A stretch of 64,000 nucleotides of DNA. Source: Cyclospora cayetanensis. Taxonomy: Eukaryota > Apicomplexa > Conoidasida > Eucoccidiorida > Eimeriidae. The stretch is from the NCBI RefSeq assembly GCF_002999335.1, contig NW_020312590.1, forward strand, positions 124,001-188,000, in the 5' to 3' direction. The position numbers were made by a program, and so were the translations under genes. Under the pieces are notes generated by a model, which worked only from the letters and a program-made list of their open reading frames with translations, was not told the origin of the DNA and searched no databases. Of the stretch, positions 12,601 to 22,500 are shown one piece after another; position 1 is the stretch's first letter, and every line of letters starts with the position of its first letter.

Positions 12601-14546
12601 GCACGAAAGAAATTTAGCCCTTGCTTGCCAGCCCGCTAGAAGACTGGCAAGCCTACACTGCTGCGAGCTGGCGTGCAAGGGGCATGCAAAACAGAGGCGG
12701 CTAGCAGTGATCTCGCGTGTGCGTCTGCCTGCCCAGTTGCCGATTAAGACGCACAAAGCGCTGCCACTAAGCGCCGTACGAACGGAGAAGAAGGCGCCAA
12801 GCATGGACGAGTCGGTGACAAGCTGCACTCGCCACTTACCTGCACGAAGTCTTGAACTACCCAGGAGAGACAGCAAGGGCTTAGAAGAGACAGGAGCGCG
12901 GAAGATGTGTCTGCTGCCTGCTGCTGCTGTTGCTGCAGTTGCTGTTGCTGCGGTTGCTGTTGCTGCAGTTGCTGTTGCTGTTGCTGCTCTTCTTGCCCCT
13001 TCTGCTGCTGCCCTGGAGCCTCGAGAACAGAGCGTGCATGTGCTCGCAAGGAAAAAAGATTTGCGTCTCTAGCCAGATCTTCGAGGAGCTGCAAACCCTG
13101 TGGCAATTGCAGAAAAGCGAATAGCCGTCGAAGAAGGCGTCGTGTGCATCCTGTTACGCTTCAGAGAAATGCAGGAACGCTCTCTTCGTGCACCAACCTA
13201 CTCATGGTCGGTGTACTTGTATATTCGGATCGTGAATTTATATGTATGCGTGCGAATGGATTTCCGTAACTGTATGTCTGTCTATTTTTGCATGTATGTG
13301 TGTATGTGTATACACATGTATATACATACATATGTACACACATACATATATACATACATATACATATGTGCATACATACACATAAATATACATTTTCGTG
13401 TATATAGAATTTATGCACATATATGGTTATATTTACTTGTATTTGTATGTATTTTTTCGTGTCTGTTTGGGGGAGGAGGCGATTGGCTGACCTGTGCGTC
13501 AATCATCTTCATGGAGACGAAGATGACGTGAGAGGCGAGAAGCGAGCCGATTGCGTAGAGCAGCTGGTCGTAGCTTCGCGTGACATTCGGCCCTCCAAAG
13601 CCTTCGCTGTCTAACATCAGCACTCGCACTGCGTCCGCCTCTGCAGCCTTCCCCGAGGCAGTGGCTTCAGAGAGCAAGGCACCCGTTGCTCTGTCAACGA
13701 GCAAAGGCTTCGAATACAGCGACAATCCTCGCGAACCAGGAGCAACAGTAAAGCCTACTGGGAATCCGGAAGACCCCAACCCTTCTCGACCTAAGAGGCT
13801 GTTCAAGAAGAAGCTTTTGCCGGAGTGAATCGGTCCTGCAAGCATCCACGCAAGCGCCGCTTCCTCGCACGCTCTGCCCCCTGCAGGGAGTTTCTTGGCA
13901 TGGCATGCGCAGTGGCAGACGCAGCGCTCTCGCAGAGCACTCCAGCTCCCTCCGAGCAACGCACACACAGTATGTGAAATCTCAGAGCGAAAGCTGCCGG
14001 GGAGGCTGCATGCATGCTCTCGGCAGCTCATCAGTTGCATTGGTCAAGTGTGCACGCACCCATGGCTGCTACCACTGCGAGCGGTCCACTGATCGCTTCC
14101 AGCTCTGCGAGGGCTTCCTCGTTGATCAGGAAGCCTGCGAACGCGAAAGCGAAACCGAGAAATAGGGAAAAAACGAAGAAAAAGCGTGCAGCACACCAAC
14201 CACGAAGCGCCGTGGTCCTCCTACTGCCTCTGAACCGATCTACTTCGTGCAGCCATGAGGGAAACTTCCTGCTTCCGGCGCACACACCTGTGTGCAGCTC
14301 GTTGGGCATGACGATCTGCAACGGCCTGCCTGGCTTCTGCTTCTGAGGAATGCTGGCAGCTGCCTGGAGGGCTTGCACGTTCTTCGATTTGCGCTGCTGC
14401 CGCTGCTGCTCCGCCTCCTCCTGCGAAGGCTTCGCGGGTGACTGGGGACGCTGCTCGTCGGTTTTTCCCTTCGCAGCAGCGGCCTCTCCCATGCCCAGCA
14501 GCATCAGCAGCAGCAGCAGCCGCCAATTCGCCCGCCTTGCCTCCAT
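6649..14546 (-). CDS. Guanylate-binding-protein-like large GTPase with signal peptide and C-terminal membrane segments, ~1133 aa, 16 exons
   Basis: Dynamin-superfamily GTPase of the GBP/atlastin type. Exons (high to low): 14546-14288, 14134-14060, 13880-13492, 13097-12840, 12255-12134, 11337-10965, 10778-10534, 10307-10086, 9782-9644, 9409-9271, 8830-8616, 8466-8296, 8187-8068, 7878-7663, 7234-7088, 6960-6649. Every junction is GT-AG and the phases close. Residues 1-22 look like a signal peptide (hydrophobic Leu run, then GEAAAAKG). The P-loop is GPIHSGKS at 127-134; switch I is GFPVGFTVAPGSRG from 150; G3 is LDSEGFGG at 201-208; the G4 position is WVVQDF (Asp324), where GBPs usually have R before D. 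A Gln-rich insertion (about 270-301) lies between G3 and G4. The middle is helical. The last two exons carry hydrophobic stretches suggesting a membrane hairpin plus another segment. A good acceptor (TTTTCGCAG) directly precedes the ATG, suggesting a 5'-UTR intron. The end of exon 8 is the least certain junction. The biological role is unknown. Confidence 0.88.
7333..7440. repeat. ACACATA microsatellite in an intron of the GTPase gene
   Basis: Imperfect CATATACAC/CACATAC repeats inside the intron between exons 7878-7663 and 7234-7088 of the GTPase gene. Confidence 0.8.
8852..9108. repeat. GACAGTCAGACAGA tandem repeat, about 34-bp period
   Basis: Purine/cytosine-rich repeats built from GACAGTCAGACAGA and GACAGACGCACAGACACA. 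Successive copies start 34 bp apart in the best-conserved part (for example 8959 and 8993), with shorter variants on both sides. They fill the intron between the exons at 9409-9271 and 8830-8616 of the GTPase gene. Confidence 0.85.
9413..9560. repeat. CATACA/GTATA microsatellite
   Basis: Short imperfect ACACACAGACATAC and TATGTATATG tracts in the intron between exons 9782-9644 and 9409-9271 of the GTPase gene. Confidence 0.7.
11341..12022. repeat. 680-bp ACATAC/ACACAT microsatellite with higher-order structure
   Basis: A nearly pure run of ACATACATAC, CACATAAGCACATA and CATATGAATACACATA blocks fills the intron between exons 12255-12134 and 11337-10965 of the GTPase gene. Longer blocks recur within it (for example CATAAGCACATATACATACA about six times), so it is a nested repeat and not a simple dinucleotide tract. 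It is open in all minus-strand frames as Tyr/Val/Cys/Met-rich pseudo-protein, which I regard as non-coding. Confidence 0.92.
12265..12600. repeat. 44-bp tandem repeat followed by TGCA-rich tract
   Basis: About five copies of a 44-bp unit containing CACGACTCACATGCATATC and GTACATAATACGTAAG; copies start at about 12310 and 12354. Later copies have an inserted extra ATGCATATCTGC. It grades into CATGCATGC/ACATACATGC near 12535-12595. The tract lies in the intron between exons 13097-12840 and 12255-12134 of the GTPase gene. Confidence 0.85.
13245..13440. repeat. TATGTGTATG microsatellite
   Basis: Imperfect TATGTGTGTATGTG and ACATACATATACAT blocks in the intron between exons 13880-13492 and 13097-12840 of the GTPase gene. 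Confidence 0.75.
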
Positions 14547-14606
14547 CTGCGAAAAGCGCGATCCGAAGATATGCAGCGTGTCTGCGTCGTCGTCTTCTCC
14601 CCTAGC

Positions 14607-16046
14607 TCAATCCAGCAGCGCGTCATCCACGTAGTCATTAAGCGCCTGGTGCTGCTGCAAAATAAACCGACCAACGGCTGCGAACTGCGGGAACTTGCTG
14701 AGCTTTTCCACTGCTGCTTCGCCAGCGGGCCGAATCACAGACATCAACGCTGCCCGCTGCCGCAGAAACGTTCCGAATCGCTCCCCCAAGTCAAAGGGAA
14801 TGACTTGAATTATCCAAACAGAGGCATAACACCGCGCAAAAAGCGAGGAAAGGGAGAGCAAAAGGTCTCCCGCTGCCATGCTGCTTGCCCTAAGAGGCGC
14901 CTGAGTCGCTGCTTGCGCAGCAACGCGAAGATCCCCACACGGCGCACACGATCCGGCAGCGTGCCCTTTCAAGTTTCAAGGAAGAAAAACGAATTAAAAT
15001 GTTTTTTTAATGCCAGACACAACTTGAACGAGCTGAAGGCACAAGCTTGGCCGCGCTGCGCATGCAGCCATGCGCCATCTTGTTGTATCGGCGCTGCCGG
15101 TAGGGTGGTGTTCTTGCTGCTGCTGTGTGTGTGTTACCACTGTTGCAGCCTTCCGACCCCCTCCCTCCCTCCACCCTTCTCCCCTCTGAGTCGCCTTCCA
15201 ACCCGTGTCTGTACTTCTTTGCAGCTTTTTTCGCGTAGGCTACGCCATTCGAATCGCGTGTCTCCATGTCAAGAAACAGAGCAGCCTTCCGACCCCCTAG
15301 TCCTTCCCTCCACCCTTCTCCCCTCTGAGTCGCCTTCCAACCCGTGTCTGTACTTCTTTGCAGCTTTTTTCGCGTAGGCTACGCCATTCGAATCGCGTGT
15401 CTCCATGTCTAGAAACAAAGCAGCCTTCCGACCCCTCCCTTGTGTTGCCTGTCCGTCTGTCGGTGCTTCCTTGGTCTACCTTTCTCTCCCTCTCTCCCTC
15501 ACGTGAACACCCCACCTCCCACTCCTTCAACCCAGTCAACAGCACAGCACACAGAGACACAGCACACAGAGACACAGCACACAGAGACACAGAAAGATAC
15601 AGACACAGACGTCAGCCTCAGATCGCCACGCATGACGTTCTGCTTCCGTTTAGGAGCTGGGAATCTTGCTGCTTAGCGGCGATCGGGAGGAGGCAACAAA
15701 GGCTTTCTGCTAAAGAAAGGCTTCGGCATTCTGTCAAGGGCTACACATATAATATATTTAAATATATATATTACTAGCAAGAGTGCTCTCCCTCAAGATG
15801 TGCGTGCGACATACGTATCTGCGCATTAACGAGTGCTGATGTCTCTGATGACGCCGAAACTGGCACTGCCAAGTACAAAACATTGAAAGCTAAAAAGATG
15901 GCAGAGAGAAAGAGAGTCTTCCAACTTCTCCCACCTGACCCCCAGAAAGAGAACGTTTGAGGGCGTGTGTTGAAGCTGCACTGGGCTTCGCAAGGCTGCC
16001 ACTGCACACTGAGCTTGAGCTTTCTGTGCTTCGCTGCAGCCTCCAT
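14607..16046 (-). CDS. Unrecognised gene, partial model (small membrane protein?)
   Basis: Two pieces look coding but I could not link them. The 5' piece begins with ATG at 16046 (MEAAAKHRKLKLSVQW) and has a possible donor CAG|GTGGGA near 15937; read through, the frame contains one hydrophobic stretch (TLFLSAIFLAFNVLYLAVP). The 3' piece ends at 14607 with residues such as VIPFDLGERFGTFLRQR and ends NDYVDDALLD. Its stop lies only 60 bp upstream of the GTPase start codon. The 136-bp tandem repeat lies between the pieces. No family recognised; they may belong to separate genes. Confidence 0.3.
15145..15435. repeat. 136-bp tandem duplication, two copies plus a partial third
   Basis: Copies start at 15145 and 15281, with the beginning of a third at 15420. 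Each includes a C/T-rich segment (CCACCCTTCTCCCCTCTGAG), a near-consensus splice-acceptor-like tract (TTCTTTGCAG), a 13-base palindrome GCGTAGGCTACGC and TTCGAA. The copies are nearly identical, so the duplication is recent. Confidence 0.9.
15538..15605. repeat. ACACAGAGACACAGC short tandem repeat
   Basis: Three to four copies of a 15-bp AGCACACAGAGACAC unit just downstream of the 136-bp repeats, followed by related AGACACAG sequence. No gene feature overlaps it convincingly. Confidence 0.75.
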
Positions 16047-16124
16047 GTGCTCAGCACAAAATTGCCCTTACTGACCCCAGCACAGCGGCTTAGTCAGCTT
16101 GGTATGCAGGTGCTCTGACAACCT

Positions 16125-17774
16125 CTATTGGTGTGGCTGCTGCCGTTGCAGCAGCTTGAGCTTCCACTTGGGTACGCTGCAGCTCGCAGCAGCTGCCTGC
16201 TGCGGCTGGAGCTGCTCTTCCGCTAGAATAGCTTCTGCTGAAAGACGCATGACTTGCAGTCCCCCCCCCGCACCGGCTGCTGGAGCCGTTGCTGTTGCCG
16301 GCTGCTGCTCGTGCTGCTGCTGCTGCCAAGCGCCACTGTTGTTGCTGCGTTGTTGCTGCTGCTGTTGGCTGCCCCCAGAGTCACGGTGTTTGCTGCGACT
16401 CCTGCTGCGGCTGCTGCTGCTAAGTCGCAAGCGAGGGGGGGAGGCTTGCCGCTCCTCCAAAACTGCGCGAAAACAGACAAAGGCAGCCCGTGGCGGGGGA
16501 CCGTCAGCACTTAAAGCAGCAGCGCAGAAGCACTACTAGCAGCAGCACTTAAAGCAGCACTTAAAGCAGCAGCGCAGAAGCACTACTAGCAGCAGCACTT
16601 AAAGCAGCACCAGATGCAGCAGCACTGAAGGGAACAGCGTAGAAGCAGCACCACCACTACCACCATCAACAACACCCCCTACCAAACAGCAGCGTCTCAG
16701 CGCACCCACCTGTTTTGTGCTGCACTGAGCCGCTTCCAAAGATCGCATTCAAATGGCTGGACTCCTCATCGGCAGCAACAGCCTGCGCGAGCAAACGCAA
16801 CAGCAGCAAACAGGAGAAGGCGAAGCAGGCAGCTGCAGTCTTACACTGCTTCCGCTGTCGAAATTCGCAACGTCAGCACTGCCAGGTGACCCCTCCCTCC
16901 CCCTCTCTCCCTTCCCAATATCAAGACCAGCTAGCGTCAACAACTCCTGTTGCAGCGAACCGTTCTCTTAGCCTGTCTATGCCGATCAATAAACTCCGCA
17001 AAAGCAAACTCAGACTCGTCTTCCACCAGAGCAACTGCTGCAGCCCGCATACTGCCCTCAGCCTGCCCATCCATCCAGCAAACACACACACATACACATA
17101 CACATACATACACGCACCCACAAAAGCTTATGCAGCTGCTTTTGATACATCTCTAGCTGCACAAACAACGCCATCTGTTGCTGCTTCCCAGAGATAAAAA
17201 GCAGAACCCCCCCTCCCCTCCCCCCAGTCCCTTTCCCCTCGCAGTCAAGCCGCCATCAGCGGCAACAACAACAGATGTGCTCAGCACACATACCGCAGCG
17301 GCGAAGTCATCCTTCCAGCTAGCATGACCCCTAGCGGCTTCTTCCGCTTCTTGATCGATGACAGCTTTCAGCGTTCGTAATCGACTGCATGCACACACGC
17401 ACATCCAACTCCCGAAATCGCATCTTTATGGCCCTCTACATAAAAGAGCCCTCTCCTCTTCGCGTGAGCGATGAACAAAGAAGCACTGCTCCTTCCTTAC
17501 CCTTCTTCCGCCGTCAAAGGCATCCGCGAATGATGTGCAGCCTTTTCTCTGTCTCGTTCCTTCTGATCCTGCCACATATATGCATACATTTACATACTAT
17601 ACATATATATATATATGCAAACATACTGTGCATACATACTACGCATACACACAAAACACTAATAACACCCTTCTCCGGGGTTCCTTCTCCTTCACGTCGA
17701 AGGGGATTTTGAACGAGAAGGTTTAACCCCTGCAGCAGCAAGACACCTTCTTCGAGCCTTAATTTATCAGCCAT
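16125..17774 (-). CDS. Unrecognised protein, ~257 aa, about 7 exons
   Basis: I do not recognise a family. Exons: 17774 to about 17690 (MADKLRLEEGVLLLQGLNLL...), 17562-17501, 17384-17294, 17156-17114, 17037-16961, 16782-16710 and 16462-16125. All but the first junction have matching phases and GT-AG borders, and the joined sequence reads as ordinary soluble protein: PLTAEEGRLRTLKAVIDQE, then LEMYQKQLHKLLWVP, then DESEFAFAEFIDRHRQAKR. The last exon is Arg/Ser- and Gln-rich (CAG run) and ends KLKLLQRQQPHQ. There is no signal peptide or membrane segment. The N-terminal half is predicted helical and charged. The donor of exon 1 is unresolved, and an upstream extension into the low-complexity frame at 17767-18456 cannot be excluded. 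Confidence 0.58.
16508..16607. repeat. 50-bp direct duplication
   Basis: Two copies of a 50-bp CAG-rich unit starting CACTTAAAGCAGCAGCGC at 16508 and 16558, in the last intron of the 16125-17774 gene. Confidence 0.85.
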
Positions 17775-18456
17775 TCATCCTTAGACACACCGTTACATGG
17801 CGTGCAATGCGTTCTTTCAAAGAGACTGCTGCATCTTCTGCTCTCCTGGTGCTACCTGGCCGTCTAAGGCTTCTGCTGCGACTACGGCTTCTACTGCGCC
17901 CTCTGTAACGCTGCTGCTTGCTGCTACTGCTGCTGCTGCAAAAGGTGTTACTGCTCCTGCTGCTGCAAAAGGTGTTGCTACTACTGCTGCTGCTGTTGCT
18001 ATTGCCATATTTCGTGCCTTTATGGCGTTGTTGTTGTCTGCTGCCACTGCTCCTGATGCTTCTTCTGCTCCTGCTGCTGCTTCTTCTGCTTCTGCTGCAG
18101 CTCCTGCTTCTGCTTCTCCTTCTGCTCCTTCTTCTGCTTCTGCTGCAGCTCCTGCTTCTGCTTCTCCTTCTGCTTCTGCTGCTGCTTCTTCTGCTTCTGC
18201 TGCTGCTCCTGCTGCAGCTGCCGCTCTGCTGGTGAGGACGTCGCCGTCTATTGCTGGTGCTGCTTTCAAGAGAAGCATGTCTAGCACCGCATGCTTCCTG
18301 CACACTTTTGACGAAGAGGCTTGAGAGAGAAGAGCTGTCGTTGCTGCTCGAGCTGCTGCCGCTGTAGCCTAGGCCAGTCTTGCCGCGACTCTGTCTTCCC
18401 GAAAGATTGCGCTGATGCACAACACACACAGCGCCAGTCAGACAGACACCTCGCAA
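17767..18456 (-). CDS. Low-complexity CTG-repeat open frame, coding status unclear
   Basis: About 400 bp of imperfect CTG/CTT/TGC repeats is open in two minus-strand frames. One reads Arg/Ser-rich (RSRSRSRS, then ending SLKERIARHVTVCLRMNG). The other reads Ala/Glu-rich (AAAEAEEAAAEAEGEAEAG, ending GQVAPGEQKMQQSL). Upstream, non-repetitive residues such as FVKSVQEACGARHASLES follow a pyrimidine-rich acceptor-like TCTTCTCTCTCAAG. It could be an exon of a separate gene or a 5' extension of the neighbour at 16125-17774; frame choice cannot be made from sequence alone. Confidence 0.25.
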   Translation of the reverse strand: MRGVCLTGAVCVVHQRNLSGRQSRGKTGLGYSGSSSSSNDSSSLSSLFVKSVQEACGARHASLESSTSNRRRRPHQQSGSCSRSSSRSRRSSSRSRRRSRSRSCSRSRRRSRRRSRSRSCSRSRRSSSRSRRSIRSSGSRQQQRHKGTKYGNSNSSSSSSNTFCSSRSSNTFCSSSSSSKQQRYRGRSRSRSRSRSLRRPGSTRRAEDAAVSLKERIARHVTVCLRMNG

Positions 18457-19521
18457 AATTACAGGCTTTCCCCATTCTTCTCCTCCTCATGCCCTCCTCC
18501 ATGTGCACAGCAGCCGCCTCGCGTCTATTTACAGCCGTGCAGACAGCTCCTGTCTCACGTAGCATGCTTCCTGGTGCTCCTCCCTCCAGCCTCCTCTCGA
18601 GCCTGAATCGCATCGATCGACACCGTATGAGCTGTCCGTACCACCACCTTCAGCAGAAACAGCCGCGAACAGCAACAACAACTCCTACCACTACACCCAC
18701 TACCAGCGCACAGCGCTCGCACACATGGCCAAATTTCCGCCTTATTTTAGGAGGGGCAGCGACAGCTGTTGCTGCTGCTCCTGCTCCTCTTCCTGCTGCT
18801 CCTTCTGCTCACTAGGCATAGTCCAGATACCCTCTAAGGGGCATTCGAGGTGTTTTCGCCGGATTGAGTTCTATGCAGAGAAGCATGTTATAGGTGAAAA
18901 AAGCAACTGGCGAGGCAGTTCTTATCTTCAGATCGAAATCCCTTGGGGGGCCCCTCTGGAGCTGGAGGGGCCCCTGCTGCGCCGCGTTGCCTTGGCAGCT
19001 GCAAACTGCCGGGGAATTTCGCCGTTAAATCGATCCATAAAATGCCTTTTTGTCGTATCCTGAGTTTCCTGCTTGCTGGCAGGGGCCTCCCTTCGCGGCT
19101 TGCCGGTGATCTTTGAAGGCAGTGCCCCTTGGACCCTTCCCTCCTCCCCCCTTCCTTTCCACATCGCCTCCGTGCTTCGTTCGATCTGCAGCAAGCGCAT
19201 TGCAGCACTCGCTTTGCATTCGATGCTGTAAAGCGGCAGGATCTCGCGCCGCTTTCCCTCAGGAAGCAGCGCCTGGAGGCGCTTCGAGGGGGTATGTTTC
19301 TGTGTATGAGCATGTGCATGTGCATGCGTGCGAAGCTTGCCTGCCGTCCGCGCCTCTAATGCTTCCTTCCTTTCGGCTTGAACTCCCCCTCCTGTCAGAC
19401 AGGAAGTCTTACGGCTCCTGCCCGTCTTCCTCTGCCTCGCCGCTACAGAGGGGCCTCGCGAAAAACTTCCGGGAAAAACAAGCGAGGAGGAAGAAGGAAG
19501 GAGACGTCTTCTCGCGAGAGA
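18457..19521. other. Intergenic / unresolved region
   Basis: It contains Ser/Pro-rich open frames without recognisable features and a short GGGGCCCC cluster near 18945-18985. A 312-codon minus-strand frame (18928-19866) overlaps the plus-strand gene that begins near 19522 and is probably a shadow. I see no RNA gene or regulatory site I can support. Confidence 0.4.
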
Positions 19522-22500
19522 ATGCAGGAGCGCCGCGACTGCCCTCAGCACCCCCTCTCTCGAGGCGCTGACGCTCAGCCGCGGCAGGCGCTCCTTCCGC
19601 AGAGTCGACGTCTGAAAGGCGGAGGCTTTTCGCCTCCTAATAACTGCAGCACCAACAGCAACAATAGCAGCAATATTAGCAGAAACAGCAACAACCGAAA
19701 GCAGCATTTCCAGCGCTGTGGAACTCGCGAGCTCACTCTGCAGCAGCAGCAGCAGAGGCAGCAGCAGCTGCTGCTCACAAAAGGCGGCGAAGGATATGCT
19801 CGCTATGCAGCAGCAGTCTCTCCAAGCCAGCGTCTCCTCAGCTGCAAGGATAGCTGGCATCCGCATACGCCAAACCCGTCTAAGGTATGTGCTCTAGCGG
19901 GGCGGGCGAGGAAGGGAGGCATTTCGAGAATAGGCAAAAGTGCAGCGAAGGCTCTCGAATTTTCCCACGTTTTTGTGGAGTTGAGGGTTAAGCGCTCCTC
20001 TTGCTCTTCTTGCGGCGGATTCCCTAGCAATCGTCTCTCGTGCTCTTCGTCTTTTCGCTGCAGCCCCTCAGCGTAGCGCAGTGGAGAGATGTCTTGGGAA
20101 CGTGGAGACGACAAATACACAAGTGGACAAATGTAAGAACTGCCGTCATGCAGATCCTCCAGCTGGCGGCTACTCAACGGCCTTCCCCTACATGCTCCTT
20201 CCTCGAAACGGCTGTTTGCCGCATACGCATTCCAAGATTTAGGGCATTAGTAGATGTATACATGTATGTATATGTATGTACATGTGTATGTATATGTATG
20301 CGTATCTATGTGTATGTATATGTTTGTATATGTTTGTATATGTATGTACATGTGTGTATATGTATATGTACATGTAGATGTGTCTGCATGTCTATGTATG
20401 TGTATGTATATGTATGTGTGTGTATATTTATTCACTTATGTATATGTATCTGTGTACTACTGTACATGTATGCACATATTGATAAACAGATATCTGTGTA
20501 CATCCATGATCTGTTTGTCTATGTGTGTTTACGCAGCTTCCCGCTGAGCTCTACGCCCAGCTTCTCTTGCTGTCTGTTCCAGACCAAGTGCGACTCTTGC
20601 AGGAGCTGCCCCCAAGTCAGCTGGATGTTCGCCAAGGCTCTTCAGCGCATGTTGCAGAGGCAGCCGCGGATACGGATAGAGAGACTACATCGGCAGCGTT
20701 CAAGCCTCCTGGAGTTGCAAGCGCCTCTGCGAACACTTCCAAAGAAGCAGAGAGTTCCCTGCATGCGCTACAGGTGAGGCAAAACTTTTCTGTGCGCAAA
20801 AATTGACACCTCTCCAGGTACAGGCGGCGAATGTTTTCGGCCTTTTGAGAGCCTCTCTGCGGTGCGTTTGCTCCATCCTTTTGTGCATTATATACTCCTT
20901 CCTTTTTTGCATGATATACTCCTTTCTTTTTTGCATAATATACTCCTTCCTTTTTTCCATAATAGACTCCTTCCTTTTTGGCATTATATACTCCTTCCTT
21001 TTTTGCATCTTATACTCCTTCCTTTTTTGCATTATATACTCCTTCCCTCTTTTGCATTACGCTCCAACTTTCATTTTTGCATTATATGCTCTTTTTTTTG
21101 CATAATTCAGCAGCAACAGCAACCCTCGGCTGTCGTCGCTGCAGCACTTGTCGGGCTGCCGAAGACTTCCACAGACAACTTCTTGGGAAACTCGCCTACC
21201 GCCTTCGTGCCTAACTGGTTCCGGTCGGCCGTTCATACTCCGGGGTGCGGCGCGCTGCGAGGATTGCTGCTACTGTCACTACACTGCATGGAATGCTCAA
21301 AGGCTGCTCTGCAAAAACACTCCATGCAAGGCTCTGCTGGAAAACACTGCATGGAGTGTACTGCTAGCTTCTTAGTGGGTCGCGCTCTCGCGTGAGCTAG
21401 GGTTCTTTGTGCCGACTGTGTCTATTCGTGCAGCGTGTTATTCATTTCGGATGCCGTCTTCGAGCATGCTGCCGAAGAAGCCGCTCAGCGGCGTTCAGGT
21501 GCGCGTGCTCCGCGCATGCATGGATTGGATGCATGGCATCGATCTCTGCATGCCTGCCAGATGCCTTTTGAAGCTGCAACATACATCTCCTTGCATGCGC
21601 CCTAGTGACGATGCCTCTATGTTCTCGTCTTGCGCCACCTCGTAATCTCGACACACCGTCGCGGTCGCATCCATCACGGCTCCTGTGGGGGAGAAGCTCC
21701 TTCCTTGCATGCGCCTGTCTTCCGCCCTCCTGAAACACCTATGCATGCATGCATGGATGCATGCATGCATGCGTTGCTCAGGGCAAGGGTTTTCCTAGTC
21801 CGCTTCGAAATCTAGGGCACGCTTTGTGAGGATTTGCCGTATGTGTATATGGACGTGTCATGTTTCTGTGGGTATATTTATGTGGATATGTATATATATA
21901 CATATATACATGTGTGTATGTACATATGTGTATTTATGTATGTGTATACGTGATGTGTGTGTGTATGTGGACTTGTGTATGTGTGTGCTCGCGTTGACTT
22001 GCGTGCGTCAGAGATCGCTGAGGCTGCTGGATTTCCCTCTCTGGCCTTTCGACGCGCGCAGGAGCGACTGGCCGATATCTACGGCGCTGCGGGGGCTGCT
22101 CTTGTCCGCTTTCAGCAGGCGGAGCAGCAGCAGCAGCAGCAGCAGGCGGAGCAGCAGCAGCAGCAGCAGGCGTTACAGGGGCCAGTAGACCAGCAGAGGC
22201 TGCAGCAGCTGCCTCTAGATATGCGCTTTCGTCTGCAAAACGTTGCGCCTACGCTTCGTGGCACAATCCCCAGCCCGAGCAGCAGTTTCGGCAGCAGTAC
22301 AAGCAGCAGCAGCAGCAGCGCGCAGCTGCTGTTAACGCGCCAGCAGCAGCAGGCTGCCCTGCTGCTGGCAGACGGGGGAGTTCTCAGTAGCGATGCGTGT
22401 TTCTCAGCTTTCTGCGCGCTACCAAGACGCAGCACTACGACGAAGCGGAAGCGTTTCGCCCAACACCTCGGCTGGCTCGCGCGTCCGTATTCGAGCGCAG

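Noticed and set aside
18928..19866. 312-codon minus-strand open frame with a hydrophobic stretch
   Set aside because: It overlaps plus-strand exons that join in phase to further downstream exons (20064-22562); composition is Arg/Ser/Ala-rich as expected of the complement of CAG-rich coding sequence. Not fully excluded.
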